DNA from: Kribbella rubisoli
GTDB taxonomy: Bacteria; Actinomycetota; Actinomycetes; Propionibacteriales; Kribbellaceae
NCBI RefSeq assembly: GCF_004217145.1
Contig: NZ_SHKR01000014.1
Span: forward strand, 248,001-312,000
DNA: 64,000 nucleotides
Direction of reading: 5' to 3'
The position numbers were made by a program, and so were the translations under genes. Below, piece by piece: positions 16,848-24,513 of the stretch (positions are counted from its first letter, which is position 1; every line of letters starts with the position of its first letter). Below the pieces are notes generated by a model. The model was not told the origin of the DNA, ran no database searches, and saw nothing but the letters and a program-made list of their open reading frames with translations.

Positions 16848-16929
16848 CGAAACCCTCCTTCGCCAACCAATCCACGGCGACGTCGGCGGGCCAGTGCCCA
16901 ACAAGCGTTGGTTTCACACGGTGGGACAT
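16834..16929 (-). CDS. Possible 31-residue small protein, unrecognised
   Basis: ATG 16929 to TGA 16834 reads MSHRVKPTLVGHWPADVAVD followed by WLAKEGFVSRD. The second half has strongly G/C-ending codons and a plausible amphipathic composition. It overlaps the 3' end of the MFS gene on the other strand by 14 bases and lies downstream of the erpA terminator hairpin. There is no clear ribosome binding site and I recognise no family, so this may be chance. Confidence 0.22.
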   Translation of the reverse strand: MSHRVKPTLVGHWPADVAVDWLAKEGFVSRD

Positions 16930-16953
16930 GTCACACCGAAGTCCGGACATGCC

Positions 16954-16990
16954 GAAGCCCCTGGCCGCCGCTCGGGCGCCCAGGGGCTTC
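16954..16990 (-). terminator. Hairpin terminator behind erpA
   Basis: GAAGCCCCTGG (16954-16964) pairs perfectly with CCAGGGGCTTC (16980-16990) around a 15-base loop, ten bases beyond the erpA stop. It lacks a T-run, as is common in actinobacteria. It may also stop transcripts coming from the MFS gene on the other strand. Confidence 0.7.
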
Positions 16991-16999
16991 AGGGGTGGA

Positions 17000-17356
17000 T
17001 CAGTTGAACGAGTCGCCGCAGGCGCAGGAGCCGGTCGCGTTCGGGTTGTCGATCGTGAAGCCCTGCTTCTCGATCGTGTCCACGAAGTCGATCGACGCGC
17101 CCTTGAGGTACGGCGCGCTCATCCGGTCGGTGACAACGCTCACGCCACCGAAGTCGGCCACCACGTCACCGTCGAGCTGACGCTCGTCGAAGAACAGCTG
17201 GTACCGCAGCCCGGAGCACCCGCCCGGCTGTACGGCGACCCGGAGCGCGAGGTCGTCGCGGCCTTCCTGGTCGAGCAGCGCCTTCACCTTGGCGGCGGCC
17301 CCGTCGGTGAGGAGAACACCAGTGGCGACGGCCTGCTCGGTCTGCGCTTCAGTCAT
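17000..17356 (-). CDS. erpA: Iron-sulfur cluster insertion protein, ErpA/IscA family
   Basis: A-type iron-sulfur carrier of 118 residues that passes [2Fe-2S] or [4Fe-4S] clusters to apo-enzymes in the cytoplasm. The three invariant cysteines are present: one in PGGCSGLRYQLFFDE and two in the C-terminal GSCACGDSFN. Length and fold are standard. It stands alone between the MFS gene and glycerate kinase, with its own terminator hairpin. Possible clients in this window are quinolinate synthase (NadA, 4Fe-4S) and the CoxS [2Fe-2S] subunit; that is inference from their requirements only. Confidence 0.93.
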   Translation of the reverse strand: MTEAQTEQAVATGVLLTDGAAAKVKALLDQEGRDDLALRVAVQPGGCSGLRYQLFFDERQLDGDVVADFGGVSVVTDRMSAPYLKGASIDFVDTIEKQGFTIDNPNATGSCACGDSFN

Positions 17357-17504
17357 CCCTGACTCCAGTCATCTGCTCAAGTGCCGACAGACAGCTCGTC
17401 AGCACGGAAGTCTCTTGTCAACACGCACCAACACCGGCCGGTCCGCGCTCATTCCCATGGTCGCACACGAATTTCACGGATCAACTACCACGGTCAATCC
17501 CTGA

Positions 17505-18599
17505 TCAGCGCGCCCACGTGCGGGCAACACGCTCCGCGACCGTCGCGAGCGAGCCGTGCGGGTCCGCGAAAGCCTGCTCCTCGCCGACCACGTCGACCAG
17601 CGCGTACGCCGACTCGACACCCATCGTACGCATCTCCCGCGACCCGATCAGCACCTTCCCGGCCAGTACGACGCAGGGCCGCATCGCGTCGTTCGCGACC
17701 TTCGCGACCCCGGCGATCACCTTCCCGTCCCGGGACTGGAAGTCGAACGCGCCCTCACCGCTCAGGACGAGGTCTACGCGGGCTGCCTTCTGCTTCAGCC
17801 CCGTGAGCTCTGCCACCAGGTCGATCCCGGACACCCGCTCGGCGCCGAGCAGCAGCAACGCATACCCGAGCCCGCCCGCGGCGCCCGCGCCCTTCTTGTC
17901 GGCCGTCTTCCGATCGGCGAGCTCCGCGAAGTGGGTCAGCCATCCGTCGACCGCCGGCTTCCGCTCGTCCGCGATGCCCTTCTGCGAGCCGAAGATGTTG
18001 ATCGCGCCCCGCAGCCCGAGCATCGGATTCTCGACGTCACTCGCCGCCACGAACTCGACCCCCGCAACCCGGTCACGCGCCGGCTGCAGGTCAACTTCGG
18101 TCAGCTCAGCAAGGCCCGTAGCTCCACCGTCCAAGTGACCTGACTCACCCGTCGCTCCCAGAGCAGCGAGCATGCCGGCACCGGCATCGTTCGTCCCCGA
18201 GCCACCGAGGCCGAGGATGATCCGCTTCGCTCCGGCGTCGACCGCGGCCGCGATCAGTTGCCCGACGCCGTACGTCGTCGCGTCCTCGGGCCGGCGGTCC
18301 TTCGGCTCCACGAGGTGCAGCCCGCACGCCTGCGCGGTCTCGACGTACGCCGTCTCGCCTGCCATCAGCACCGTCGCCGGAGTCTCGTCGCCCAGCGGGC
18401 CACGGACCGTGACCGAGAGCAGGGTCCCGTCGACGACCGCGGACAGTACGTCGATGAAGCCGGGCCCGCCGTCGGCCATGGGCGCAACCAGCACCTCAGC
18501 CTCGGGGTCGCGCCGCCGCCAGCCTTCCTCGATGGCCGCAGCCGCCTCCACAGCCGTCAACGTTCCCGCGAACTTGTCCGGCGCAATCAGAATCCGCAT
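17505..18599 (-). CDS. glxK: Glycerate kinase (GlxK/GarK family)
   Basis: Phosphorylates D-glycerate to 2- or 3-phosphoglycerate with ATP. The product of about 364 residues starts MRILIAPDKFAGTLTAVEAA, the family N-terminus, and contains MADGGPGFIDVL (usually MADGGEGT, so a Pro replaces Glu), GLGGSGTNDAGAGMLAALG, the GAAGGLGYALL glycine loop and LSGEGAFDFQSRDGK. ATG 18599 is preferred over GTG 18617 because GGGGGAGG lies a few bases before it. It is monocistronic and divergent from endonuclease V across a 13-bp inverted repeat pair. No other glyoxylate gene is adjacent. Confidence 0.92.
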   Translation of the reverse strand: MRILIAPDKFAGTLTAVEAAAAIEEGWRRRDPEAEVLVAPMADGGPGFIDVLSAVVDGTLLSVTVRGPLGDETPATVLMAGETAYVETAQACGLHLVEPKDRRPEDATTYGVGQLIAAAVDAGAKRIILGLGGSGTNDAGAGMLAALGATGESGHLDGGATGLAELTEVDLQPARDRVAGVEFVAASDVENPMLGLRGAINIFGSQKGIADERKPAVDGWLTHFAELADRKTADKKGAGAAGGLGYALLLLGAERVSGIDLVAELTGLKQKAARVDLVLSGEGAFDFQSRDGKVIAGVAKVANDAMRPCVVLAGKVLIGSREMRTMGVESAYALVDVVGEEQAFADPHGSLATVAERVARTWAR

Positions 18600-18652
18600 T
18601 TCCACATCCTCCCCCACCCCGCCCGATCCCGGGCCATCCGTCCGACGTGCGG

Positions 18653-18747
18653 CCTAACGACAGGACGTAGTCATCTACGTACATCGCCGCGCCCGCCTGG
18701 GCAGAGCGCGAACCGGCCGCGATCACCCACCACCTCCTGTCGTTAGG
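18653..18747. repeat. 95-bp segment bounded by perfect 13-bp inverted repeats
   Basis: CCTAACGACAGGA at 18653-18665 and its exact complement TCCTGTCGTTAGG at 18735-18747 bound the intergenic space between glycerate kinase and endonuclease V. Inside the left end a second small palindrome, ACGTAG-tcat-CTACGT, occupies 18665-18680. No flanking target duplication is evident. It could be a pair of operator sites serving the divergent promoters, or a miniature inverted-repeat element. Confidence 0.6.
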
Positions 18748-18828
18748 CACCCGGGACAGGGTTAGATCGGTGGACATGACCGCCCCAGAGCTCGTCGAAT
18801 GGCCTCCGAGCGGGCCACCCACGTTCGA

Positions 18829-19533
18829 ATGACCTCGACTTGGCCAGCCACAGCGGCTGAGGCAATCGCTGTGCAGGAGAAGCTTCGGGGGCAAGTAGAT
18901 CCCAGCGACGTCGGCGAGGCACCGCGGTACGTCGCCGGCCTGGACGTCGCATACGCCGGGAATTGGGCGCAGGGCGATCGGCCGGCCGCGGATCGGCTGG
19001 CCGCGGATCGGCTGGCGGCGGCGGTCGTTGTGCTCGACTGGCAGACGCTCGAGGAGGTCGATCGGGCGGTCGTGCTCGGCGAGACGACGTTTCCGTATGT
19101 GCCGGGATTGTTCGCGTTCCGGGAGGTGCCGGCGTTGCTCGCCGCGCTGGAGCAGCTCACGATCACGCCGGAGCTGTTGGTGTGTGACGGGCAGGGGCTC
19201 GCGCATCCACGCCGGTTCGGGCTCGCCTGCCATCTCGGTGTGCTGACGGGGATCCCCGCGATCGGAGCCGCGAAGACCACCTTCGTCGGGACGCACGTGG
19301 AGCTGGGCCGGGAACGCGGCGCGACCGCGGAACTGATCGACAGTGGCGAGGTCGTCGGGGCTGCGGTGCGGACACAGGACGGGGTCAAGCCGGTCTACGT
19401 GTCGGTCGGGCATCGCGTGAGTCTGCCGACCGCCGTCGAGCGCGTGCTGCACCTGGCGCCGCGGTATCGGTTGCCGGAGACAACCAGAGCGGCCGACCAC
19501 CTGTGCCGGGAGGGACTACGAGATGGGCAATGA
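18829..19533 (+). CDS. nfi: Endonuclease V (deoxyinosine 3' endonuclease)
   Basis: DNA repair nuclease that cuts the second phosphodiester bond 3' to deoxyinosine. Family landmarks: WPATAAEAIAVQEKLRG, GLDVAYAG with the catalytic Asp, FPYVPGLFAFREVPALLAAL with the substrate wedge PYVPG, LVCDGQGLAHPRRFGLACHLG with the second Asp, and PAIGAAKTTFVG. About 234 residues. ATG 18829 begins at the homologous N-terminus; ATG 18799 is possible. An ATG at 18777 opens a frame that closes after 18 codons. After the catalytic Asp strand, three 15-bp repeats (18976-19020) encode three DR[PL]AA units, lengthening that hairpin. It overlaps the Nudix gene by 11 bases. Confidence 0.92.
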   Translation: MTSTWPATAAEAIAVQEKLRGQVDPSDVGEAPRYVAGLDVAYAGNWAQGDRPAADRLAADRLAAAVVVLDWQTLEEVDRAVVLGETTFPYVPGLFAFREVPALLAALEQLTITPELLVCDGQGLAHPRRFGLACHLGVLTGIPAIGAAKTTFVGTHVELGRERGATAELIDSGEVVGAAVRTQDGVKPVYVSVGHRVSLPTAVERVLHLAPRYRLPETTRAADHLCREGLRDGQ

Positions 19534-20038
19534 CACGCCACACGTGCCGGGCTACACACGGCATGAGTTCGGCGACCGGATCGGAGCGACGGCACGGTTG
19601 CGGATCGGCGCTGCAGCAGCGGTGATGGATGGCGACCGGCTGCTCCTGACCAAGCGCACCGACAACGACGAGTGGTGCATGCCGGGCGGCGCTGTCGAGC
19701 CGGGCGAACGTCCCGCCGAGGCCGCGGAACGGGAGACGCTCGAGGAGACCGGCCTGTCGGTGCGCGTGACGGGGCTGGTCGGCGTCTACTCCAACCCGGA
19801 CGTCGTGGTCGTCTACCCGGACGGCAACCGCGTCCAGATCGTCGGTGTGGTGTTCCGCGCGGAGGCAGTCAGTGGCGAGGCCGGGCCCTCGGCGGAGGTT
19901 AGCGAGTCTGGGTGGTTCACGGCTGAGGAGGCCGCACAGTTGACGGTCATCGCCGGGCATCGGCCCGTGTTGCCGGCGGTGTTTGCGGGCGAGGTGTACT
20001 ACGACGGGTCAGCGGCGGATCAGGCGGCGGAGGAGTAG
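19523..20038 (+). CDS. Nudix hydrolase
   Basis: Nucleoside-diphosphate-linked pyrophosphohydrolase of 171 residues. The Nudix box is complete: GGAVEPGERPAEAAERETL followed by EETGL, matching Gx5Ex7REUxEExGU. A preceding strand, RLLLTKRTDNDEWCMPG, is typical. The substrate (oxidised nucleotide, NADH, ADP-ribose or other) cannot be read from the sequence. Start ATG 19523 lies inside the last codons of endonuclease V, so the two DNA-repair or nucleotide-sanitising genes are likely co-expressed. The 3' end overlaps the convergent coxG gene by 30 bases. Confidence 0.9.
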   Translation: MGNDTPHVPGYTRHEFGDRIGATARLRIGAAAAVMDGDRLLLTKRTDNDEWCMPGGAVEPGERPAEAAERETLEETGLSVRVTGLVGVYSNPDVVVVYPDGNRVQIVGVVFRAEAVSGEAGPSAEVSESGWFTAEEAAQLTVIAGHRPVLPAVFAGEVYYDGSAADQAAEE

Positions 20039-20740
20039 GGCGAGGACGGCGCCGATTAGGTACGGAGCGGCGCGGCGGGCGAGGATCGGGAGGACGGTGT
20101 TGCCGAGGTCGAGGGAGACCGCCGCAGGTTCCGACGAGGCTGTCAGAGGTGGAGCGTCGGGCGGAGGCGGCGGCGCGCTGGCCGGTGGAGCGTCGTGGGC
20201 CGCAGGTTCGTCGTGGGTCGCAGGTGCGTCGTGGGGCGTTGGGGTGTCGTGGGGCGTTGGGGTGTCGTGGGGCTGCGGACTGTTGTCGGTTGGTGTGGTG
20301 TCGAGCTTGGTTTTCAGGCAGGTGGTGAATTGGTCGAGGAGCTTGTTGGACACGTCCTGGATCAGGCCGCGGCCGAACTGGGCTGGGCGGCCGGTGATCG
20401 TCAGGTCGGTGTCGACGGTGACCTCGGTGGACCCTGGACCGGCCTCGGCCAGGCGGGCCGTGACGCGGGCGGTCGCCGTACCGTTGCCGCGCCGGTCCTT
20501 GCCCTTGGCCTCTATCACCGCGTGATGGTCGGCCGGATCACGTTCGAGGAAGGTGCCGTTGCCGGAGTACTGCAGCGACACCGGCCCGAGCTTGACCTTG
20601 CACGAGCCGGTGAACTCGTCCCCGTCGTACGTCGTCAGGGTGGCGCCGGGGAAACACGGCACCACCCGTTCGAGATCGTTGAACGCGGCCCACGTCTGCT
20701 CCACCGGAGCCGGTACGACGAACGTGTGCTCGAGCTTCAC
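20009..20740 (-). CDS. coxG: CoxG-like SRPBCC protein with repeat linker and C-terminal membrane anchor
   Basis: Last gene of the cox operon, 243 residues. Residues 1-150 form the CoxG/START-like domain (MKLEHTFVVPAPVEQTWAAF, VVPCFPGATL, DTDLTITGRPAQFGRGLI). In carboxydotrophs CoxG has been linked to membrane recruitment of CO dehydrogenase. Then comes a linker of about 45 residues rich in His-Asp-Pro units (PHDTPTPHDTPTPHDAP), encoded by 18-bp tandem repeats, and a C-terminal hydrophobic helix ending in Arg (PYLIGAVLALLLRRLIRR). This layout, soluble domain, flexible arm, tail anchor, supports a membrane-docking role. Start ATG 20740 overlaps the coxM stop by four bases. Confidence 0.85.
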   Translation of the reverse strand: MKLEHTFVVPAPVEQTWAAFNDLERVVPCFPGATLTTYDGDEFTGSCKVKLGPVSLQYSGNGTFLERDPADHHAVIEAKGKDRRGNGTATARVTARLAEAGPGSTEVTVDTDLTITGRPAQFGRGLIQDVSNKLLDQFTTCLKTKLDTTPTDNSPQPHDTPTPHDTPTPHDAPATHDEPAAHDAPPASAPPPPPDAPPLTASSEPAAVSLDLGNTVLPILARRAAPYLIGAVLALLLRRLIRR

Positions 20741-21591
20741 GCCGTACCCGCCGCCGCCAGGACCGCACGCCGGGTGAGCACCGTGGCCAGATGCCGCCGA
20801 TAGTCCGCGTCACCGTTGAGATCCGTCACCGGTGACGTCCCGTCCGCCGCGCGCGCCGCGGCTTCCCGTACGGCGTCCGCCGTCGCGGGCCGGCCGACCA
20901 GCGCTTCCTCGACCGCGGTCGCCCGGACCGGCGTCGAACCCATGTTGCCGAGGGCAACCCGCGCCTCCGCGATCGAGTCGCCGTCGAGCCGGACCGCCGC
21001 CGCGACGGAGACGATCGACCAGGCCTGCGCGACCCGGTTGAACTTCTCGTAGTGCGCGCCCCACCCGGTGTACTTCGGCACCCGCACCTCGACCAGCAAC
21101 TCGTCCTCGCCGAGCGCCGTACTGAACACGCCCTGGAAGAAGTCCGCTGCGGACACCGTCCGACGACCCTGAGTGCCGGCGATCACGAACGAGGCGTCCA
21201 GCGCCACCGCGACGGCCGGCAGATCGGCGGCCGGATCCGCATGGGCCAACGAACCGCCGAACGTGCCGCGATGCCGGATCTGCGGATCCCCGACCGTTGC
21301 CGTCGCCAACGAAATCAGCCGGGCGTGCTCATTCACCGCCGGTGAGGCCTGTACGACGCTGTGCGGCGTCATCGCGCCGATCACCAGCACGTCACCGTCG
21401 TCGCGTACGCCGCGGAGTTCGTCGATCTTGCCGAGGTCGACGATCGTGTCCGGCGCCGCCAGCCGCAACCGCAGCGCCGGCATCAGGCTCTGCCCGCCGG
21501 CCAGCACCTTCGCGTCGGAGTGCTCCCGCAACAACCCCAACGCCTCGTCGATCGTTGCCGGAGCGAAGTACTCGAACGGCGCCGGGATCAT
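20737..21591 (-). CDS. coxM: FAD subunit of form II CO-dehydrogenase-like hydroxylase
   Basis: Medium, FAD-binding subunit of 284 residues (xanthine dehydrogenase family subunit M). FAD motifs of the vanillyl-alcohol-oxidase fold are present: AGGQSLMPALRLRLAAP and TVGDPQIRHRGTFGGSLAHA. It would pass electrons from the iron-sulfur subunit to quinone or another acceptor. The order S-L-M-G with four-base overlaps at both ends indicates a coupled operon. The start is ATG 21591, inside the coxL stop region; an open frame continues upstream but overlaps coxL. Confidence 0.93.
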   Translation of the reverse strand: MIPAPFEYFAPATIDEALGLLREHSDAKVLAGGQSLMPALRLRLAAPDTIVDLGKIDELRGVRDDGDVLVIGAMTPHSVVQASPAVNEHARLISLATATVGDPQIRHRGTFGGSLAHADPAADLPAVAVALDASFVIAGTQGRRTVSAADFFQGVFSTALGEDELLVEVRVPKYTGWGAHYEKFNRVAQAWSIVSVAAAVRLDGDSIAEARVALGNMGSTPVRATAVEEALVGRPATADAVREAAARAADGTSPVTDLNGDADYRRHLATVLTRRAVLAAAGTA

Positions 21592-23972
21592 GACTGCTCT
21601 CCTTCCTGGATCGCCTTCCACACGCGGTACGGCGTACACGGCATCGTCACGTCCGTGACACCGAGCGGCCGGAGCGCGTCGACGATCGCATTGACGACCG
21701 CCGGTGTGGACGCGATCGTGCCGGCCTCGCCGACGCCCTTCACGCCGAGCTGGTTCGTGGTCGCCGGCGTCTCGGTCCGCGCCGTCTCGAACCGCGGCAG
21801 ATCGGGTGCCCCCGGCAACAAATACTGGTCGAACGAGCCGCTGATCAGCGTCCCGGAGTCGTCGTGCACAGCTTCCTCGTAGAGCGCCTGCGCGATGCCC
21901 TGCGCGAGACCGCCGTGCACCTGACCCTCGACGATGAGTGGATTGACGACAACCCCGACGTCGTCGACGCTCACATACGATCGGATTGTCGACAATCCTG
22001 TTTCGGTGTCGACCTCGACCGCGCACAGATGCGTGCCGTGCGGGAACGAGAAGTCGTCCGGATCGAGCGTCGCGTCCGCGTCGAGACACCCTTCCGCGGA
22101 CCCGTCGAGCTTGTGTCCCTGGAAGACCGCGAACGCCAGCTCCGCCAGCGTCAGCCCCGCATCGGTACCGCGAACGCCGTACCGGCCGGCCGAGAACTCG
22201 AGGTCGTCCGCGTTCGCCTCCAGCAGCTGGGCCGCGATCGGCTTCGCCTTCTCGATCACCTTGTCGGCGGCCGCCAGGACCGCCATCCCGCCGACAGCCA
22301 GCGAGCGCGAGCCGTAGGTGTCCAGGCCGCGTACGGCGACCTGTGTGTCACCGTGCAGTACTTCGACATCCTCGAACGCGACGCCCAGACGATCCGCTAC
22401 CAGTTGGCTCCACGCGGTCTCGTGGCCCTGCCCGTGCGGACTCGTCCCGGTGACCACCTCGACCTTCCCGGTCGGCAGCATCCGGACCGCCGCGTGCTCC
22501 CAGCCGCCGCCGACGTACCCCATCGAGCCGAGCCAGCGCGACGGCGCCAGCCCGCACATCTCGGTGTACGTCGAGATGCCGATGCCGAGCTGGACCGGGT
22601 CGCCGGACTCCCGGCGCTCCGCCTGCTCCTTGCGCAGGTCGTCGTACCTGAAGAGGTCACGCGCCTTCGCGGTCGCGGCCTCGTAGTTGCCGGAGTCGTA
22701 CTGCAACCCGGACACCGTCGAGAACGGGAACTCCTCGTGCTTGATCCAGTTCCGCTCGCGGATCTCCAGCGGGTCGACGCCGACCCGCACGGCGAGCTCG
22801 TCCATCACCCGCTCGATCGCGTACGTCGCCTCCGGCCGGCCGGCGCCGCGGTACGCGTCGGTCCAGGTCTTGTTCGTGAACACGTTCGTGATGCCGAGGT
22901 GGTACGACGGGAACTTGTAGATCCCGTTGTACATAAAGGCTCCCAGCAACGGGATCGCCGACGTCACCAGGCCGAGATACGCGCCCATGTCGGCGGTCAG
23001 CTCGACCTTGAGCCCGGTCACGGTGCCGTCGGCATTCGCCGCCAGCGTGACCTGCTGCCATTGGTCCCGCCCGTGGTGCGCGGCCATGAACGACTCGGAC
23101 CTGGTTTCGCAGTACTTACAGGGCTTTCCGGTACGGCGGGCCGCGATGACCGTGAGGACTTCCTCCGGAGTGAACTGGAGCTTGCCGCCGAACCCGCCGC
23201 CGACGTCCGGCGCGATCACGCGGATCTTGTGCTCCGGGATGCCGAGAACGAGGGCGATGAAGATCTTCACGAAGTGCGGCACCTGCGTCGACGACCACAC
23301 CGTCATCTGTTCGGTGGTCGGGTCGACGACGATCGCCCGCGGCTCCATGAACGCCGGGATCAACCGCTGCTGCCGGAACTCCCTCTCGATCACGATGCCA
23401 CCGTCGCGAGCAGCCGCGATCGCCGCCTCGACGTCCCCGCCGGTGCCGGACTCGGCCGAGTCGTACGCCCACACCGCGGACACGTTCGTCCCGAGATCCG
23501 GATGGGCGATGACCTCGTCGCGAGCCGCGGCCCGGAGCTCGAGGGCCGGCGCGAGTTCCTCGTAGTCGACGTCGACCAGCTCGGCGGCGTCGTTCGCCTC
23601 GGCCGCCGTACGGGCGACGACCATGGCAACGATCTCGCCGGCGAACGCGACGTGATCGACCGCCATCGACGGATGCACCGGCGCCTGCTGGTCGGACACG
23701 ACGGCCCAGGCGTTCGGCAACGCTCCTTGCTCGTCGGCGATGTCCGCACCGGTGATCACGGCAACGACCCCGGTCGACGCGCGCGCCGCCTCGGTGTCGA
23801 TCGAGGTGATCCGCGCGTGCGCGAACGGGCTGCGCACCATCGCGATGTGCTGCATCCCCGGCAGGACGATGTTGTCGGTCCAACGGGTCCGGCCGGTGAT
23901 CAGCCGGGCGTCCTCCTTGCGGCGGCGCGGATTGCCGATCTCGGTCGCCGGGCGGTCCTCGGTGGTGGTCAT
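21588..23972 (-). CDS. coxL: Molybdopterin subunit of form II CO-dehydrogenase-like hydroxylase
   Basis: Large catalytic subunit of 794 residues binding molybdopterin cytosine dinucleotide. The active-site loop reads AYRGAGRPEA, the form II signature; true (form I) CO dehydrogenases carry AYRCSFR with the Cu-binding Cys. Other landmarks: GGGFGGKLQFTPEE, TGTSPHGQGHETAW, and the C-terminal GVKGVGEAGTIAS with the catalytic Glu. Form II enzymes have weak or no proven CO activity, so the substrate may be CO or another small carbonyl or heterocycle. Start ATG 23972 overlaps the coxS stop by four bases. Confidence 0.93.
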   Translation of the reverse strand: MTTTEDRPATEIGNPRRRKEDARLITGRTRWTDNIVLPGMQHIAMVRSPFAHARITSIDTEAARASTGVVAVITGADIADEQGALPNAWAVVSDQQAPVHPSMAVDHVAFAGEIVAMVVARTAAEANDAAELVDVDYEELAPALELRAAARDEVIAHPDLGTNVSAVWAYDSAESGTGGDVEAAIAAARDGGIVIEREFRQQRLIPAFMEPRAIVVDPTTEQMTVWSSTQVPHFVKIFIALVLGIPEHKIRVIAPDVGGGFGGKLQFTPEEVLTVIAARRTGKPCKYCETRSESFMAAHHGRDQWQQVTLAANADGTVTGLKVELTADMGAYLGLVTSAIPLLGAFMYNGIYKFPSYHLGITNVFTNKTWTDAYRGAGRPEATYAIERVMDELAVRVGVDPLEIRERNWIKHEEFPFSTVSGLQYDSGNYEAATAKARDLFRYDDLRKEQAERRESGDPVQLGIGISTYTEMCGLAPSRWLGSMGYVGGGWEHAAVRMLPTGKVEVVTGTSPHGQGHETAWSQLVADRLGVAFEDVEVLHGDTQVAVRGLDTYGSRSLAVGGMAVLAAADKVIEKAKPIAAQLLEANADDLEFSAGRYGVRGTDAGLTLAELAFAVFQGHKLDGSAEGCLDADATLDPDDFSFPHGTHLCAVEVDTETGLSTIRSYVSVDDVGVVVNPLIVEGQVHGGLAQGIAQALYEEAVHDDSGTLISGSFDQYLLPGAPDLPRFETARTETPATTNQLGVKGVGEAGTIASTPAVVNAIVDALRPLGVTDVTMPCTPYRVWKAIQEGEQS

Positions 23973-24439
23973 TGCGCACCTCCCGCGGCGGCAGCGGCGC
24001 GGACGGCCTTGACGATGTTCTGATAGCCGGTGCAGCGGCAGAGGTTGCCCTCGATGCCGAGCCGCACGTCGTCCTCGCTCGGGTCCGGGTTGTCGGCCAG
24101 CAGATCGATCGACTGCATGATCATGCCGGGCGTGCAGTAGCCGCACTGCAGCGCGTGGTTCTCGTGGAACGCCTGCTGCATCGGATGCAGCTGACCGTTG
24201 CTCCCCAAACCTTCGATCGTGGTCACCTCGTGACCGTCGGCCTGGACCGCGAGCAGCGAACAGGACTTGATGCTCCGCCCGTCCAGGTGGACCGTGCAGG
24301 AACCGCAGTTCCCGGTGTCACAGCCGACCACGGTGCCTGTCTTCCCCAGCTGCTCGCGCAGGTAATGCACGAGCAGCGTGCGCGGTTCCACCTCGTCGGT
24401 GAAACTGCTTCCGTCGACCTTCACTGTGATCCGGGTCAT
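23969..24439 (-). CDS. coxS: [2Fe-2S] subunit of form II CO-dehydrogenase-like hydroxylase
   Basis: Small iron-sulfur subunit of 156 residues with two [2Fe-2S] sites. The ferredoxin-like N-terminal site is CDTGNCGSCTVHLDGRSIKSC; the C-terminal helical site is CGYCTPG with CRCTGY further on. ATG 24439 is chosen because GGAGGCGGGGCA lies immediately upstream; the eight extra codons of the longer frame would include that site. It heads the S-L-M-G structural block, 74 bases after the XdhC-like gene, so it may have its own promoter in addition to read-through. Confidence 0.94.
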   Translation of the reverse strand: MTRITVKVDGSSFTDEVEPRTLLVHYLREQLGKTGTVVGCDTGNCGSCTVHLDGRSIKSCSLLAVQADGHEVTTIEGLGSNGQLHPMQQAFHENHALQCGYCTPGMIMQSIDLLADNPDPSEDDVRLGIEGNLCRCTGYQNIVKAVRAAAAAGGAQ

Positions 24440-24513
24440 TGCCCCGCCTCCACATGTCAGCACCGCCGTACGTTCGATCCTGCTCCCCGTGTGATGTTGG
24501 CCACAAGAGCCGA

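Noticed and set aside
21588..23972. Form I (true) carbon monoxide dehydrogenase
   Set aside because: The active-site loop reads AYRGAGR, not AYRCSFR, so the Cu-binding Cys is missing.
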